Of a stretch of 64,000 bases of DNA, positions 14,210 to 28,200 are shown piece by piece. This DNA is from Siphonodentalium dalli. Taxonomy: Eukaryota; Mollusca; Scaphopoda; Gadilida; Siphonodentaliidae. The notes beneath the pieces are model-generated. The model was not told where the DNA came from, searched no databases, and saw only the letters and a list, made by a program, of their open reading frames with translations. The stretch is from NCBI GenBank assembly GCA_032622095.1, contig CP136064.1:140821954-140885953 (forward strand), given 5' to 3'. The position numbers and the translations under genes were made by a program. Position 1 is the stretch's first letter; each line of letters begins with the position of its first letter.

Positions 14210-16224
14210 AATTTGGCTAATGAAGGAGCATGGGAGAGGGTGAGACCATATCGGGGAGGCGACGAGACCATGCCTGGTGGTGATACCATGTCGGGGTGGT
14301 GAGATCAGGCCGAGGGTGGTGAGACCAGGCTGACCGGTGGCGGATGTAAACGTCAGATTTAGCACAAAAAAAAATCAAAAAAAAAAACAAGTCCAGCGGA
14401 ATAATATTTTTATTGCGTGCTCCAGATGGGAAGAGTGATTCGGACCGGAATATACCATTTATCAGTTTTTTGTCCCAACCGTTACCGATCTACAGCATGG
14501 ACAAGAAAATGACATATTTTTGGCGCCAATTCCAATGGGCTAATTGATGAGCAAGGTTAATGCAGGAGCGGGTATACTGGTATCTCACAGGTAGGCCCCC
14601 GAAGTTTGATAGCTCTACTATAACAGAAACCTGCCCAACAGCGAGCGAGGTTCGGTGGGTTCAGACTTTTTGCAAATTCCAACAAAAATCAAAGGGGGGA
14701 AATTGTCTAAAAAATGAAACATCGAGCTAAAAAATTTCTGAGTAGTGCATATGATAGATAGTATCCAAGCGCAACTTATTGATGTCTGCTTAATTGGCGC
14801 TAAGGTCGAAGGTTTACTCGTAGCGAGGCTTTATAATGTAAATAAGTTTTGTTAAGTGCTGTATCAGTAACCTATTTTTCTCGCCAAATCCGACCGGGTT
14901 AATGAAGGAGCGAGCTAATGCAGGAGCAGGTACGTCGATATACTTCTGATAATATCCGAAAGATTGACCGCTCTACTATCAAAGCAACCTGACCAACGGA
15001 GAACTCGTGTTCAGGTGGGTTCAAATTGGCAAATTCCAACAAAAACCAAAAGTTGAAAAATACTTCAAAATATCAAATACGGAGTTACAATTTTGCTGAT
15101 GAGCGGGTGTGATAGGGGGTATCAACGCCCAACTCTGGTGCAATTTCTTAAGTTTCAGAGCAAAGGGTTTACTAGTGGCGACGCGATATAGCGTAATACG
15201 CACTACATGCAGATTAACACAGCCTGCCATAGATATATGGCAAAACTCGAAATTATCCAATATTCCCGTCAAATTCAAACAGGCTAATGAAGGAGCGAGT
15301 GAAATGCGCTAGCAGGTACATCGGTATACAATAGATACATCCTGGAAGTTTGACTGTCGTTGTTTAAAAGCAATCCGTTTAACAGAGAGCTTGCATCGGT
15401 GTGGGTCGAGGCTTTCGGCAAATTCCGTGACATGTACTAACTTTTAAAATAAATGCGCAATGAGTTAATCAGGATTAAGTGCCCGATATTACATGCATTC
15501 ACATGTTAATAGGAAAATACCACCGGATGACTGTATACACTAGGACATTTATTAATATTAATATAATGCAGGGACAGGTACGTCGGTATACTGTCAGATT
15601 GCCCGCAAATTTTGACCGCTCTGCTATAAAAGCAACCTGCCCAACGGAGAGCTCGGTTAGGAATGGTTCACACGTTTTGAAAAATTCCACCAAAACTCAA
15701 TGGGAGTGGGGGTGGAATCTCGAATCCAGATAATGCAAAATTGACGAGTGGATGTGATGGGTAGTATCTATGTGCAACTTTAGTGCGATTTTCTAAGTTT
15801 TTGAGCGAACGACTATAGAATGTTGCACGGCCGTAGCATTATATTAATGATATATATCTTAAGACTTTCATGGCTTACAGTGGTATGTAGTATTTCGCTT
15901 ATGTAGTGTGAGAGTGTTTGTTATAAATTAGCAGCCAGGGTTGTGGCGTATTGCATAATATTAGTATCATTATAACAATCGTAACAAGAGACTAAGGGCA
16001 GTAATCGCCACGACAGTTTTAACAAATAAATCCGCATATATCATTAATAATTACCAACAGGTCGAAATTCTGAACTTACAATCCATGTCTATGATCTTTT
16101 TCTCATTCATTTCTTTTAATTATTTAATATATAATTTCCATATAATATAAAGATTGTGTTCATTAAAAATTAAATATTCCATGGAAGTATAAAATTTCTG
16201 GCATTTCAGAAATTTAAATCCTAG
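14210..16224 (+). repeat. 3' tail of E3 (2.0 kb, non-coding)
   Basis: It starts where the last B unit is cut (after GAATATTATAT) with AATTTGGCTAATGAAGG. In order it contains: a degenerate ~20-bp GGTGAGACCA minisatellite (about 14238-14340); a CAGATTTAGC word followed by A-rich runs; then degenerate repeats whose shared word AATGCAGGAGC(A/G)GGTA or a variant lies near 14555, 14914, 15300 and 15562; then an A+T-rich stretch with the inverted-terminus copy, hairpin and CTAG. Short ORFs such as those around 15021-15312 and 15479-15733 are not supported as genes. Confidence 0.85.
16180..16224 (+). other. Helitron-like 3' terminus of E3
   Basis: CATGGAAGTATAA (16180-16192) is the reverse complement of the first 13 bases of E3. 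Stem AAATTTCTG, loop GCATTT, stem CAGAAATTT, five bases, then CTAG and a following T. This matches the canonical Helitron 3' end: hairpin, short spacer, CTRR. Confidence 0.82.
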
Positions 16225-19200
16225 TTCTTCTTAGCAATTTTATAATGAGCATAGCTCAGTCAATACAAGAGTTAGAAAGCTAAAACTTTGTATGTATATA
16301 TATGTATACAAACTCTAGTGCTTAGGCCTATTGAGAATCATGTCCTCACTTGATTTGCAGAGTTATCTCCCTTTATGTGAACAATTGGTGTTTTCAGAAC
16401 TCCGAAAATATAAGGAGTACAGCACTGAAATTTGGTCGATACATACATCTTGATATCCACTGAATCATGAGCACATCAAAAACTTTGTCCGTCTTTCCTC
16501 TCCAGAGTTATCTCCCATATATATGTCAACCTCGAAATGTTCTGATCGCCTGATCTCACATAGCAAGAAAGATAGCTGGATTTAGTTTCTATGGTAGTGC
16601 TGGCCGTTGTCAATATACTTCACAAAAATAATTTGGACAGGGTCGGACTTACATTTTTTGGTTAGGGTGGGGGCGAAATTTTCGCAATTTTATTTTTGCG
16701 ACGATTTCAACCATTTTTACTACCAAGTATCTTTAGGACGTACTAATGATCCTCCTGAAAGAATTTTGTAAATCGGTTGAGAAATGTCCAAGTTACAGAC
16801 CATCGAATATTGTATTCATACATTGGCTGAGGAGAAAGTGGTTGTGACCACAACTCCTCCTAAACGACGCACATGAGCAGGATTTGGTTTATGTGAGCGT
16901 GTTACTCATAGAGAGAAGACGAACTGGTGCAATTATTACCAAGATCCAAAAATATTTGTCCCTATTAGGGAGGGGGGGAAAAATTGTCATTTTTTTGTCG
17001 TCTCCGATTCGAACCAGAATTGTTGTGAAGTATCTATAGGACGTTCTGGGAGTACTCCAGAAAGAATTTTGTAAATCGGTTGAAAAATGTAGAAATTGTG
17101 GCCCATTAATTCTTATCAAGTTTACACAAGATACACTATGGATTTAAATTCCTACAACCAATCGTCACTTTTTTGGTGTCATTCGATGGAGAATTTCTAG
17201 TACTTCTAAATGATTACCTACTTACCGTATTATATTGATGGAAGCCAGAGATAATCGAAATGTATATACTGAACAGCATATATATAGGCCTACATAGTAG
17301 AATATCGCAACAATATCTTACTAAAACTCTACTATATAATAAAGGGGCATCAATTTCGAACACAATCACGCAAAAATTAGCTCGATATCTCGAAAATTGG
17401 CCGAGATATGGTGACTTTTCTACCCGCGTCACTTAATTCCGAGGTATGGGTGGGGGTCACACCAGAACGTTCCAACTGAACACAGAAATGTCAAGAAACC
17501 GTACTATCGACATACCAATCAATTCCGCGCGATTCCCTTATTATACTTCCATGTTTTACATGGAAGTATATTGTTTTTGTGATTTTTATTTTTCTCTATT
17601 ATTATTATTCTTCTTAGCAATTTTATAATGAGCATAGCTCAGTCAATACAAGAGTTAGAAAGCTAAAACTTTGTATGTATATATATGTATACAAACTCTA
17701 GTGCTTAGGCCTATTGAGAATCATGTCCTCACTTGATTTGCAGAGTTATCTCCCTTTATGTGAACAATTGGTGTTTTCAGAACTCCGAAAATATAAGGAG
17801 TACAGCACTGAAATTTGGTCGATACATACATCTTGATATCCACTGAATCATGAGCACATCAAAAACTTTGTCCGTCTTTCCTCTCCAGAGTTATCTCCCA
17901 TATATATGTCAACCTCGAAATGTTCTGATCGCCTGATCTCACATAGCAAGAAAGATAGCTGGATTTAGTTTCTATGGTAGTGCTGGCCGTTGTCAATATA
18001 CTTCACAAAAATAATTTGGACAGGGTCGGACTTACATTTTTTGGTTAGGGTGGGGGCGAAATTTTCGCAATTTTATTTTTGCGACGATTTCAACCATTTT
18101 TACTACCAAGTATCTTTAGGACGTACTAATGATCCTCCTGAAAGAATTTTGTAAATCGGTTGAGAAATGTCCAAGTTACAGACCATCGAATATTGTATTC
18201 ATACATTGGCTGAGGAGAAAGTGGTTGTGACCACAACTCCTCCTAAACGACGCACATGAGCAGGATTTGGTTTATGTGAGCGTGTTACTCATAGAGAGAA
18301 GACGAACTGGTGCAATTATTACCAAGATCCAAAAATATTTGTCCCTATTAGGGAGGGGGGGGGGGGGAAATTGTCATTTTTTTGTCGTCTCCGATTCGAA
18401 CCAGAATTGTTGTGAAGTATCTATAGGACGTTCTGGGAGTACTCCAGAAAGAATTTTGTAAATCGGTTGAAAAATGTAGAAATTGTGGCCCATTAATTCT
18501 TATCAAGTTTACACAAGATACACTATGGATTTAAATTCCTACAACCAATCGTCACTTTTTTGGTGTCATTCGATGGAGAATTTCTAGTACTTCTAAATGA
18601 TTACCTACTTACCGTATTATATTGATGGAAGCCAGAGATAATCGAAATGTATATACTGAACAGCATATATATAGGCCTACATAGTAGAATATCGCCACAA
18701 TATCTTACTAAAACTCTACTATATAATAAAGGGGCATCAATTTCGAACACAATCACGCAAAAATTAGCTCGATATCTCGAAAATTGGCCGAGATATGGTG
18801 ACTTTTCTACCCGCGTCACTTAATTCCGAGGTATGGGTGGGGGTCACACCAGAACGTTCCAACTGAACACAGAAATGTCAAGAAACCGTACTATCGACAT
18901 AACAATCAATTCCGCGCGATTCCCTTATTATACTTCCATGTTTTACATGGAAGTATATTGTTTTTGTGATTTTTATTTTTCTCTATTATTATTATTCTTC
19001 TTAGCAATTTTATAATGAGCATAGCTCAGTCAATACAAGAGTTAGAAAGCTAAAACTTTGTATGTATATATATGTATACAAACTCTAGTGCTTAGGCCTA
19101 TTGAGAATCATGTCCTCACTTGATTTGCAGAGTTATCTCCCTTTATGTGAACAATTGGTGTTTTCAGAACTCCGAAAATATAAGGAGTACAGCACTGAAA

Positions 19201-22200
19201 TTTGGTCGATACATACATCTTGATATCCACTGAATCATGAGCACATCAAAAACTTTGTCCGTCTTTCCTCTCCAGAGTTATCTCCCATATATATGTCAAC
19301 CTCGAAATGTTCTGATCGCCTGATCTCACATAGCAAGAAAGATAGCTGGATTTAGTTTCTATGGTAGTGCTGGCCGTTGTCAATATACTTCACAAAAATA
19401 ATTTGGACAGGGTCGGACTTACATTTTTTGGTTAGGGTGGGGGCGAAATTTTCGCAATTTTATTTTTGCGACGATTTCAACCATTTTTACTACCAAGTAT
19501 CTTTAGGACGTACTAATGATCCTCCTGAAAGAATTTTGTAAATCGGTTGAGAAATGTCCAAGTTACAGACCATCGAATATTGTATTCATACATTGGCTGA
19601 GGAGAAAGTGGTTGTGACCACAACTCCTCCTAAACGACGCACATGAGCAGGATTTGGTTTATGTGAGCGTGTTACTCATAGAGAGAAGACGAACTGGTGC
19701 AATTATTACCAAGATCCAAAAATATTTGTCCCTATTAGGGAGGGGGGGGGGGGGGGAAATTGTCATTTTTTTGTCGTCTCCGATTCGAACCAGAATTGTT
19801 GTGAAGTATCTATAGGACGTTCTGGGAGTACTCCAGACAGAATTTTGTAAATCGGTTGAAAAATGTAGAAATTGTGGCCCATTAATTCTTATCAAGTTTA
19901 CACAAGATACACTATGGATTTAAATTCCTACAACCAATCGTCACTTTTTTGGTGTCATTCGATGGAGAATTTCTAGTACTTCTAAATGATTACCTACTTA
20001 CCGTATTATATTGATGGAAGCCAGAGATAATCGAAATGTATATACTGAACAGCATATATATAGGCCTACATAGTAGAATATCGCAACAATATCTTACTAA
20101 AACTCTACTATATAATAAAGGGGCATCAATTTCGAACACAATCACGCAAAAATTAGCTCGATATCTCGAAAATTGGCCGAGATATGGTGACTTTTCTACC
20201 CGCGTCACTTAATTCCGAGGTATGGGTGGGGGTCACACCAGAACGTTCCAACTGAACACAGAAATGTCAAGAAACCGTACTATCGACATACCAATCAATT
20301 CCGCGCGATTCCCTTATTATACTTCCATGTTTTACATGGAAGTATATTGTTTTTGTGATTTTTATTTTTCTCTATTATTATTATTCTTCTTAGCAATTTT
20401 ATAATGAGCATAGCTCAGTCAATACAAGAGTTAGAAAGCTAAAACTTTGTATGTATATATATGTATACAAACTCTAGTGCTTAGGCCTATTGAGAATCAT
20501 GTCCTCACTTGATTTGCAGAGTTATCTCCCTTTATGTGAACAATTGGTGTTTTCAGAACTCCGAAAATATAAGGAGTACAGCACTGAAATTTGGTCGATA
20601 CATACATCTTGATATCCACTGAATCATGAGCACATCAAAAACTTTGTCCGTCTTTCCTCTCCAGAGTTATCTCCCATATATATGTCAACCTCGAAATGTT
20701 CTGATCGCCTGATCTCACATAGCAAGAAAGATAGCTGGATTTAGTTTCTATGGTAGTGCTGGCCGTTGTCAATATACTTCACAAAAATAATTTGGACAGG
20801 GTCGGACTTACATTTTTTGGTTAGGGTGGGGGCGAAATTTTCGCAATTTTATTTTTGCGACGATTTCAACCATTTTTACTACCAAGTATCTTTAGGACGT
20901 ACTAATGATCCTCCTGAAAGAATTTTGTAAATCGGTTGAGAAATGTCCAAGTTACAGACCATCGAATATTGTATTCATACATTGGCTGAGGAGAAAGTGG
21001 TTGTGACCACAACTCCTCCTAAACGACGCACATGAGCAGGATTTGGTTTATGTGAGCGTGTTACTCATAGAGAGAAGACGAACTGGTGCAATTATTACCA
21101 AGATCCAAAAATATTTGTCCCTATTAGGGAGGGGGGGGGGGAATTGTCATTTTTTTGTCGTCTCCGATTCGAACCAGAATTGTTGTGAAGTATCTATAGG
21201 ACGTTCTGGGAGTACTCCAGAAAGAATTTTGTAAATCGGTTGAAAAATGTAGAAATTGTGGCCCATTAATTCTTATCAAGTTTACACAAGATACACTATG
21301 GATTTAAATTCCTACAACCAATCGTCACTTTTTTGGTGTCATTCGATGGAGAATTTCTAGTACTTCTAAATGATTACCTATTTACCGTATTATATTGATG
21401 GAAGCCAGAGATAATCGAAATGTATATACTGAACAGCATATATATAGGCCTACATAGTAGAATATCGCCACAATATCTTACTAAAACTCTACTATATAAT
21501 AAAGGGGCATCAATTTCGAACACAATCACGCAAAAATTAGCTCGATATCTCGAAAATTGGCCGAGATATGGTGACTTTTCTACCCGCGTCACTTAATTCC
21601 GAGGTATGGGTGGGGGTCACACCAGAACGTTCCAACTGAACACAGAAATGTCAAGAAACCGTACTATCGACATACCAATCAATTCCGCGCGATTCCCTTA
21701 TTATACTTCCATGTTTTACATGGAAGTATATTGTTTTTGTGATTTTTATTTTTCTCTATTATTATTATTCTTCTTAGCAATTTTATAATGAGCATAGCTC
21801 AGTCAATACAAGAGTTAGAAAGCTAAAACTTTGTATGTATATATATGTATACAAACTCTAGTGCTTAGGCCTATTGAGAATCATGTCCTCACTTGATTTG
21901 CAGAGTTATCTCCCTTTATGTGAACAATTGGTGTTTTCAGAACTCCGAAAATATAAGGAGTACAGCACTGAAATTTGGTCGATACATACATCTTGATATC
22001 CACTGAATCATGAGCACATCAAAAACTTTGTCCGTCTTTCCTCTCCAGAGTTATCTCCCATATATATGTCAACCTCGAAATGTTCTGATCGCCTGATCTC
22101 ACATAGCAAGAAAGATAGCTGGATTTAGTTTCTATGGTAGTGCTGGCCGTTGTCAATATACTTCACAAAAATAATTTGGACAGGGTCGGACTTACATTTT

Positions 22201-25200
22201 TTGGTTAGGGTGGGGGCGAAATTTTCGCAATTTTATTTTTGCGACGATTTCAACCATTTTTACTACCAAGTATCTTTAGGACGTACTAATGATCCTCCTG
22301 AAAGAATTTTGTAAATCGGTTGAGAAATGTCCAAGTTACAGACCATCGAATATTGTATTCATACATTGGCTGAGGAGAAAGTGGTTGTGACCACAACTCC
22401 TCCTAAACGACGCACATGAGCAGGATTTGGTTTATGTGAGCGTGTTACTCATAGAGAGAAGACGAACTGGTGCAATTATTACCAAGATCCAAAAATATTT
22501 GTCCCTATTAGGGAGGGGGGGGGGAAATTGTCATTTTTTTGTCGTCTCCGATTCGAACCAGAATTGTTGTGAAGTATCTATAGGACGTTCTGGGAGTACT
22601 CCAGAAAGAATTTTGTAAATCGGTTGAAAAATGTAGAAATTGTGGCCCATTAATTCTTATCAAGTTTACACAAGATACACTATGGATTTAAATTCCTACA
22701 ACCAATCGTCACTTTTTTGGTGTCATTCGATGGAGAATTTCTAGTACTTCTAAATGATTACCTACTTACCGTATTATATTGATGGAAGCCAGAGATAATC
22801 GAAATGTATATACTGAACAGCATATATATAGGCCTACATAGTAGAATATCGCCACAATATCTTACTAAAACTCTACTATATAATAAAGGGGCATCAATTT
22901 CGAACACAATCACGCAAAAATTAGCTCGATATCTCGAAAATTGGCCGAGATATGGTGACTTTTCTACCCGCGTCACTTAATTCCGAGGTATGGGTGGGGG
23001 TCACACCAGAACGTTCCAACTGAACACAGAAATGTCAAGAAACCGTACTATCGACATACCAATCAATTCCGCGCGATTCCCTTATTATACTTCCATGTTT
23101 TACATGGAAGTATATTGTTTTTGTGATTTTTATTTTTCTCTATTATTATTATTCTTCTTAGCAATTTTATAATGAGCATAGCTCAGTCAATACAAGAGTT
23201 AGAAAGCTAAAACTTTGTATGTATATATATGTATACAAACTCTAGTGCTTAGGCCTATTGAGAATCATGTCCTCACTTGATTTGCAGAGTTATCTCCCTT
23301 TATGTGAACAATTGGTGTTTTCAGAACTCCGAAAATATAAGGAGTACAGCACTGAAATTTGGTCGATACATACATCTTGATATCAACTGAATCATGAGCA
23401 CATCAAAAACTTTGTCCGTCTTTCCTCTCCAGAGTTATCTCCCATATATATGTCAACCTCGAAATGTTCTGATCGCCTGATCTCACATAGCAAGAAAGAT
23501 AGCTGGATTTAGTTTCTATGGTAGTGCTGGCCGTTGTCAATATACTTCACAAAAATAATTTGGACAGGGTCGGACTTACATTTTTTGGTTAGGGTGGGGG
23601 CGAAATTTTCGCAATTTTATTTTTCGACGATTTCAACCATTTTTACTACCAAGTATCTTTAGGACGTACTAATGATCCTCCTGAAAGAATTTTGTAAATC
23701 GGTTGAGAAATGTCCAAGTTACAGACCATCGAATATTGTATTCATACATTGGCTGAGGAGAAAGTGGTTGTGACCACAACTCCTCCTAAACGACGCACAT
23801 GAGCAGGATTTGGTTTATGTGAGCGTGTTACTCATAGAGAGAAGACGAACTGGTGCAATTATTACCAAGATCCAAAAATATTTGTCCCTATTAGGGAGGG
23901 GGGGGGGGGGGGGGGAAATTGTCATTTTTTTGTCGTCTCCGATTCGAACCAGAATTGTTGTGAAGTATCTATAGGACGTTCTGGGAGTACTCCAGACAGA
24001 ATTTTGTAAATCGGTTGAAAAATGTAGAAATTGTGGCCCATTAATTCTTATCAAGTTTACACAAGATACACTATGGATTTAAATTCCTACAACCAATCGT
24101 CACTTTTTTGGTGTCATTCGATGGAGAATTTCTAGTACTTCTAAATGATTACCTACTTACCGTATTATATTGATGGAAGCCAGAGATAATCGAAATGTAT
24201 ATACTGAACAGCATATATATAGGCCTACATAGTAGAATGTCGCCACAATATCTTACTAAAACTCTACTATATAATAAAGGGGCATCAATTTCGAACACAA
24301 TCACGCAAAAATTAGCTCGATATCTCGAAAATTGGCCGAGATATGGTGACTTTTCTACCCGCGTCACTTAATTCCGAGGTATGGGTGGGGGTCACACCAG
24401 AACGTTCCAACTGAACACAGAAATGTCAAGAAACCGTACTATCGACATACCAATCAATTCCGCGCGATTCCCTTATTATACTTCCATGTTTTACATGGAA
24501 GTATATTGTTTTTGTGATTTTTATTTTTCTCTATTATTATTATTCTTCTTAGCAATTTTATAATGAGCATAGCTCAGTCAATACAAGAGTTAGAAAGCTA
24601 AAACTTTGTATGTATATATATGTATACAAACTCTAGTGCTTAGGCCTATTGAGAATCATGTCCTCACTTGATTTGCAGAGTTATCTCCCTTTATGTGAAC
24701 AATTGGTGTTTTCAGAACTCCGAAAATATAAGGAGTACAGCACTGAAATTTGGTCGATACATACATCTTGATATCCACTGAATCATGAGCACATCAAAAA
24801 CTTTGTCCGTCTTTCCTCTCCAGAGTTATCTCCCATATATATGTCAACCTCGAAATGTTCTGATCGCCTGATCTCACATAGCAAGAAAGATAGCTGGATT
24901 TAGTTTCTATGGTAGTGCTGGCCGTTGTCAATATACTTCACAAAAATAATTTGGACAGGGTCGGACTTACATTTTTTGGTTAGGGTGGGGGCGAAATTTT
25001 CGCAATTTTATTTTTGCGACGATTTCAACCATTTTTACTACCAAGTATCTTTAGGACGTACTAATGATCCTCCTGAAAGAATTTTGTAAATCGGTTGAGA
25101 AATGTCCAAGTTACAGACCATCGAATATTGTATTCATACATTGGCTGAGGAGAAAGTGGTTGTGACCACAACTCCTCCTAAACGACGCACATGAGCAGGA

Positions 25201-28200
25201 TTTGGTTTATGTGAGCGTGTTACTCATAGAGAGAAGACGAACTGGTGCAATTATTACCAAGATCCAAAAATATTTGTCCCTATTAGGGAGGGGGGGAAAA
25301 ATTGTCATTTTTTTGTCGTCTCCGATTCGAACCAGAATTGTTGTGAAGTATCTATAGGACGTTCTGGGAGTACTCCAGAAAGAATTTTGTAAATCGGTTG
25401 AAAAATGTAGAAATTGTGGCCCATTAATTCTTATCAAGTTTACACAAGATACACTATGGATTTAAATTCCTACAACCAATCGTCACTTTTTTGGTGTCAT
25501 TCGATGGAGAATTTCTAGTACTTCTAAATGATTACCTACTTACCGTATTATATTGATGGAAGCCAGAGATAATCGAAATGTATATACTGAACAGCATATA
25601 TATAGGCCTACATAGTAGAATATCGCAACAATATCTTACTAAAACTCTACTATATAATAAAGGGGCATCAATTTCGAACACAATCACGCAAAAATTAGCT
25701 CGATATCTCGAAAATTGGCCGAGATATGGTGACTTTTCTACCCGCGTCACTTAATTCCGAGGTATGGGTGGGGGTCACACCAGAACGTTCCAACTGAACA
25801 CAGAAATGTCAAGAAACCGTACTATCGACATACCAATCAATTCCGCGCGATTCCCTTATTATACTTCCATGTTTTACATGGAAGTATATTGTTTTTGTGA
25901 TTTTTATTTTTCTCTATTATTATTATTCTTCTTAGCAATTTTATAATGAGCATAGCTCAGTCAATACAAGAGTTAGAAAGCTAAAACTTTGTATGTATAT
26001 ATATGTATACAAACTCTAGTGCTTAGGCCTATTGAGAATCATGTCCTCACTTGATTTGCAGAGTTATCTCCCTTTATGTGAACAATTGGTGTTTTCAGAA
26101 CTCCGAAAATATAAGGAGTACAGCACTGAAATTTGGTCGATACATACATCTTGATATCCACTGAATCATGAGCACATCAAAAACTTTGTCCGTCTTTCCT
26201 CTCCAGAGTTATCTCCCATATATATGTCAACCTCGAAATGTTCTGATCGCCTGATCTCACATAGCAAGAAAGATAGCTGGATTTAGTTTCTATGGTAGTG
26301 CTGGCCGTTGTCAATATACTTCACAAAAATAATTTGGACAGGGTCGGACTTACATTTTTTGGTTAGGGTGGGGGCGAAATTTTCGCAATTTTATTTTTGC
26401 GACGATTTCAACCATTTTTACTACCAAGTATCTTTAGGACGTACTAATGATCCTCCTGAAAGAATTTTGTAAATCGGTTGAGAAATGTCCAAGTTACAGA
26501 CCATCGAATATTGTATTCATACATTGGCTGAGGAGAAAGTGGTTGTGACCACAACTCCTCCTAAACGACGCACATGAGCAGGATTTGGTTTATGTGAGCG
26601 TGTTACTCATAGAGAGAAGACGAACTGGTGCAATTATTACCAAGATCCAAAAATATTTGTCCCTATTAGGGAGTGGGGGGGAAAAATTGTCATTTTTTTG
26701 TCGTCTCCGATTCGAACCAGAATTGTTGTGAAGTATCTATAGGACGTTCTGGGAGTACTCCAGAAAGAATTTTGTAAATCGGTTGAAAAATGTAGAAATT
26801 GTGGCCCATTAATTCTTATCAAGTTTACACAAGATACACTATGGATTTAAATTCCTACAACCAATCGTCACTTTTTTGGTGTCATTCGATGGAGAATTTC
26901 TAGTACTTCTAAATGATTACCTACTTACCGTATTATATTGATGGAAGCCAGAGATAATCGAAATGTATATACTGAACAGCATATATATAGGCCTACATAG
27001 TAGAATATCGCCACAATATCTTACTAAAACTCTACTATATAATAAAGGGGCATCAATTTCGAACACAATCACGCAAAAATTAGCTCGATATCTCGAAAAT
27101 TGGCCGAGATATGGTGACTTTTCTACCCGCGTCACTTAATTCCGAGGTATGGGTGGGGGTCACACCAGAACGTTCCAACTGAACACAGAAATGTCAAGAA
27201 ACCGTACTATCGACATACCAATCAATTCCGCGCGATTCCCTTATTATACTTCCATGTTTTACATGGAAGTATATTGTTTTTGTGATTTTTATTTTTCTCT
27301 ATTATTATTATTCTTCTTAGCAATTTTATAATGAGCATAGCTCAGTCAATACAAGAGTTAGAAAGCTAAAACTTTGTATGTATATATATGTATACAAACT
27401 CTAGTGCTTAGGCCTATTGAGAATCATGTCCTCACTTGATTTGCAGAGTTATCTCCCTTTATGTGAACAATTGGTGTTTTCAGAACTCCGAAAATATAAG
27501 GAGTACAGCACTGAAATTTGGTCGATACATACATCTTGATATCCACTGAATCATGAGCACATCAAAAACTTTGTCCGTCTTTCCTCTCCAGAGTTATCTC
27601 CCATATATATGTCAACCTCGAAATGTTCTGATCGCCTGATCTCACATAGCAAGAAAGATAGCTGGATTTAGTTTCTATGGTAGTGCTGGCCGTTGTCAAT
27701 ATACTTCACAAAAATAATTTGGACAGGGTCGGACTTACATTTTTTGGTTAGGGTGGGGGCGAAATTTTCGCAATTTTATTTTTGCGACGATTTCAACCAT
27801 TTTTACTACCAAGTATCTTTAGGACGTACTAATGATCCTCCTGAAAGAATTTTGTAAATCGGTTGAGAAATGTCCAAGTTACAGACCATCGAATATTGTA
27901 TTCATACATTGGCTGAGGAGAAAGTGGTTGTGACCACAACTCCTCCTAAACGACGCACATGAGCAGGATTTGGTTTATGTGAGCGTGTTACTCATAGAGA
28001 GAAGACGAACTGGTGCAATTATTACCAAGATCCAAAAATATTTGTCCCTATTAGGGAGGGGGGGGGGGGGGAAATTGTCATTTTTTTGTCGTCTCCGATT
28101 CGAACCAGAATTGTTGTGAAGTATCTATAGGACGTTCTGGGAGTACTCCAGAAAGAATTTTGTAAATCGGTTGAAAAATGTAGAAATTGTGGCCCATTAA

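Larger units (their letters stand above)
6565..16224 (+). mobile_element. E3: 9.66-kb Helitron-like element nested in E2
   Basis: Seen: the left junction is TATTATTA^TTATACTT at 6564/6565 and the right junction is CTAG^TTCTTCTT at 16224/16225. Deleting the insert restores TATTATTA^TTCTTCTT, the sequence of every intact B unit, and a unit of 65 + 1318 = 1383 bp. The element begins with the TATACTTCCATG palindrome (6566-6594). It ends with CATGGAAGTATAA (16180-16192), hairpin AAATTTCTG (16192-16200) / CAGAAATTT (16207-16215), and CTAG (16221-16224). It holds about six B-type units and a tail almost identical to that of E2. Its units differ from E2 units at many shared sites, so it came from a different array and is not a local copy of E2. 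Confidence 0.8.

Noticed and set aside
18388-18402. tRNA-like B-box (GGTTCGAATCG on the minus strand) in each B unit
   Set aside because: No matching A-box at a suitable distance and no cloverleaf could be drawn.
18580-18600. TTCTAGTACTTCTAAA in each B unit as an alternative Helitron 3' end
   Set aside because: CTAG occurs there without a preceding hairpin or inverted-terminus copy, and neither E2 nor E3 ends there.
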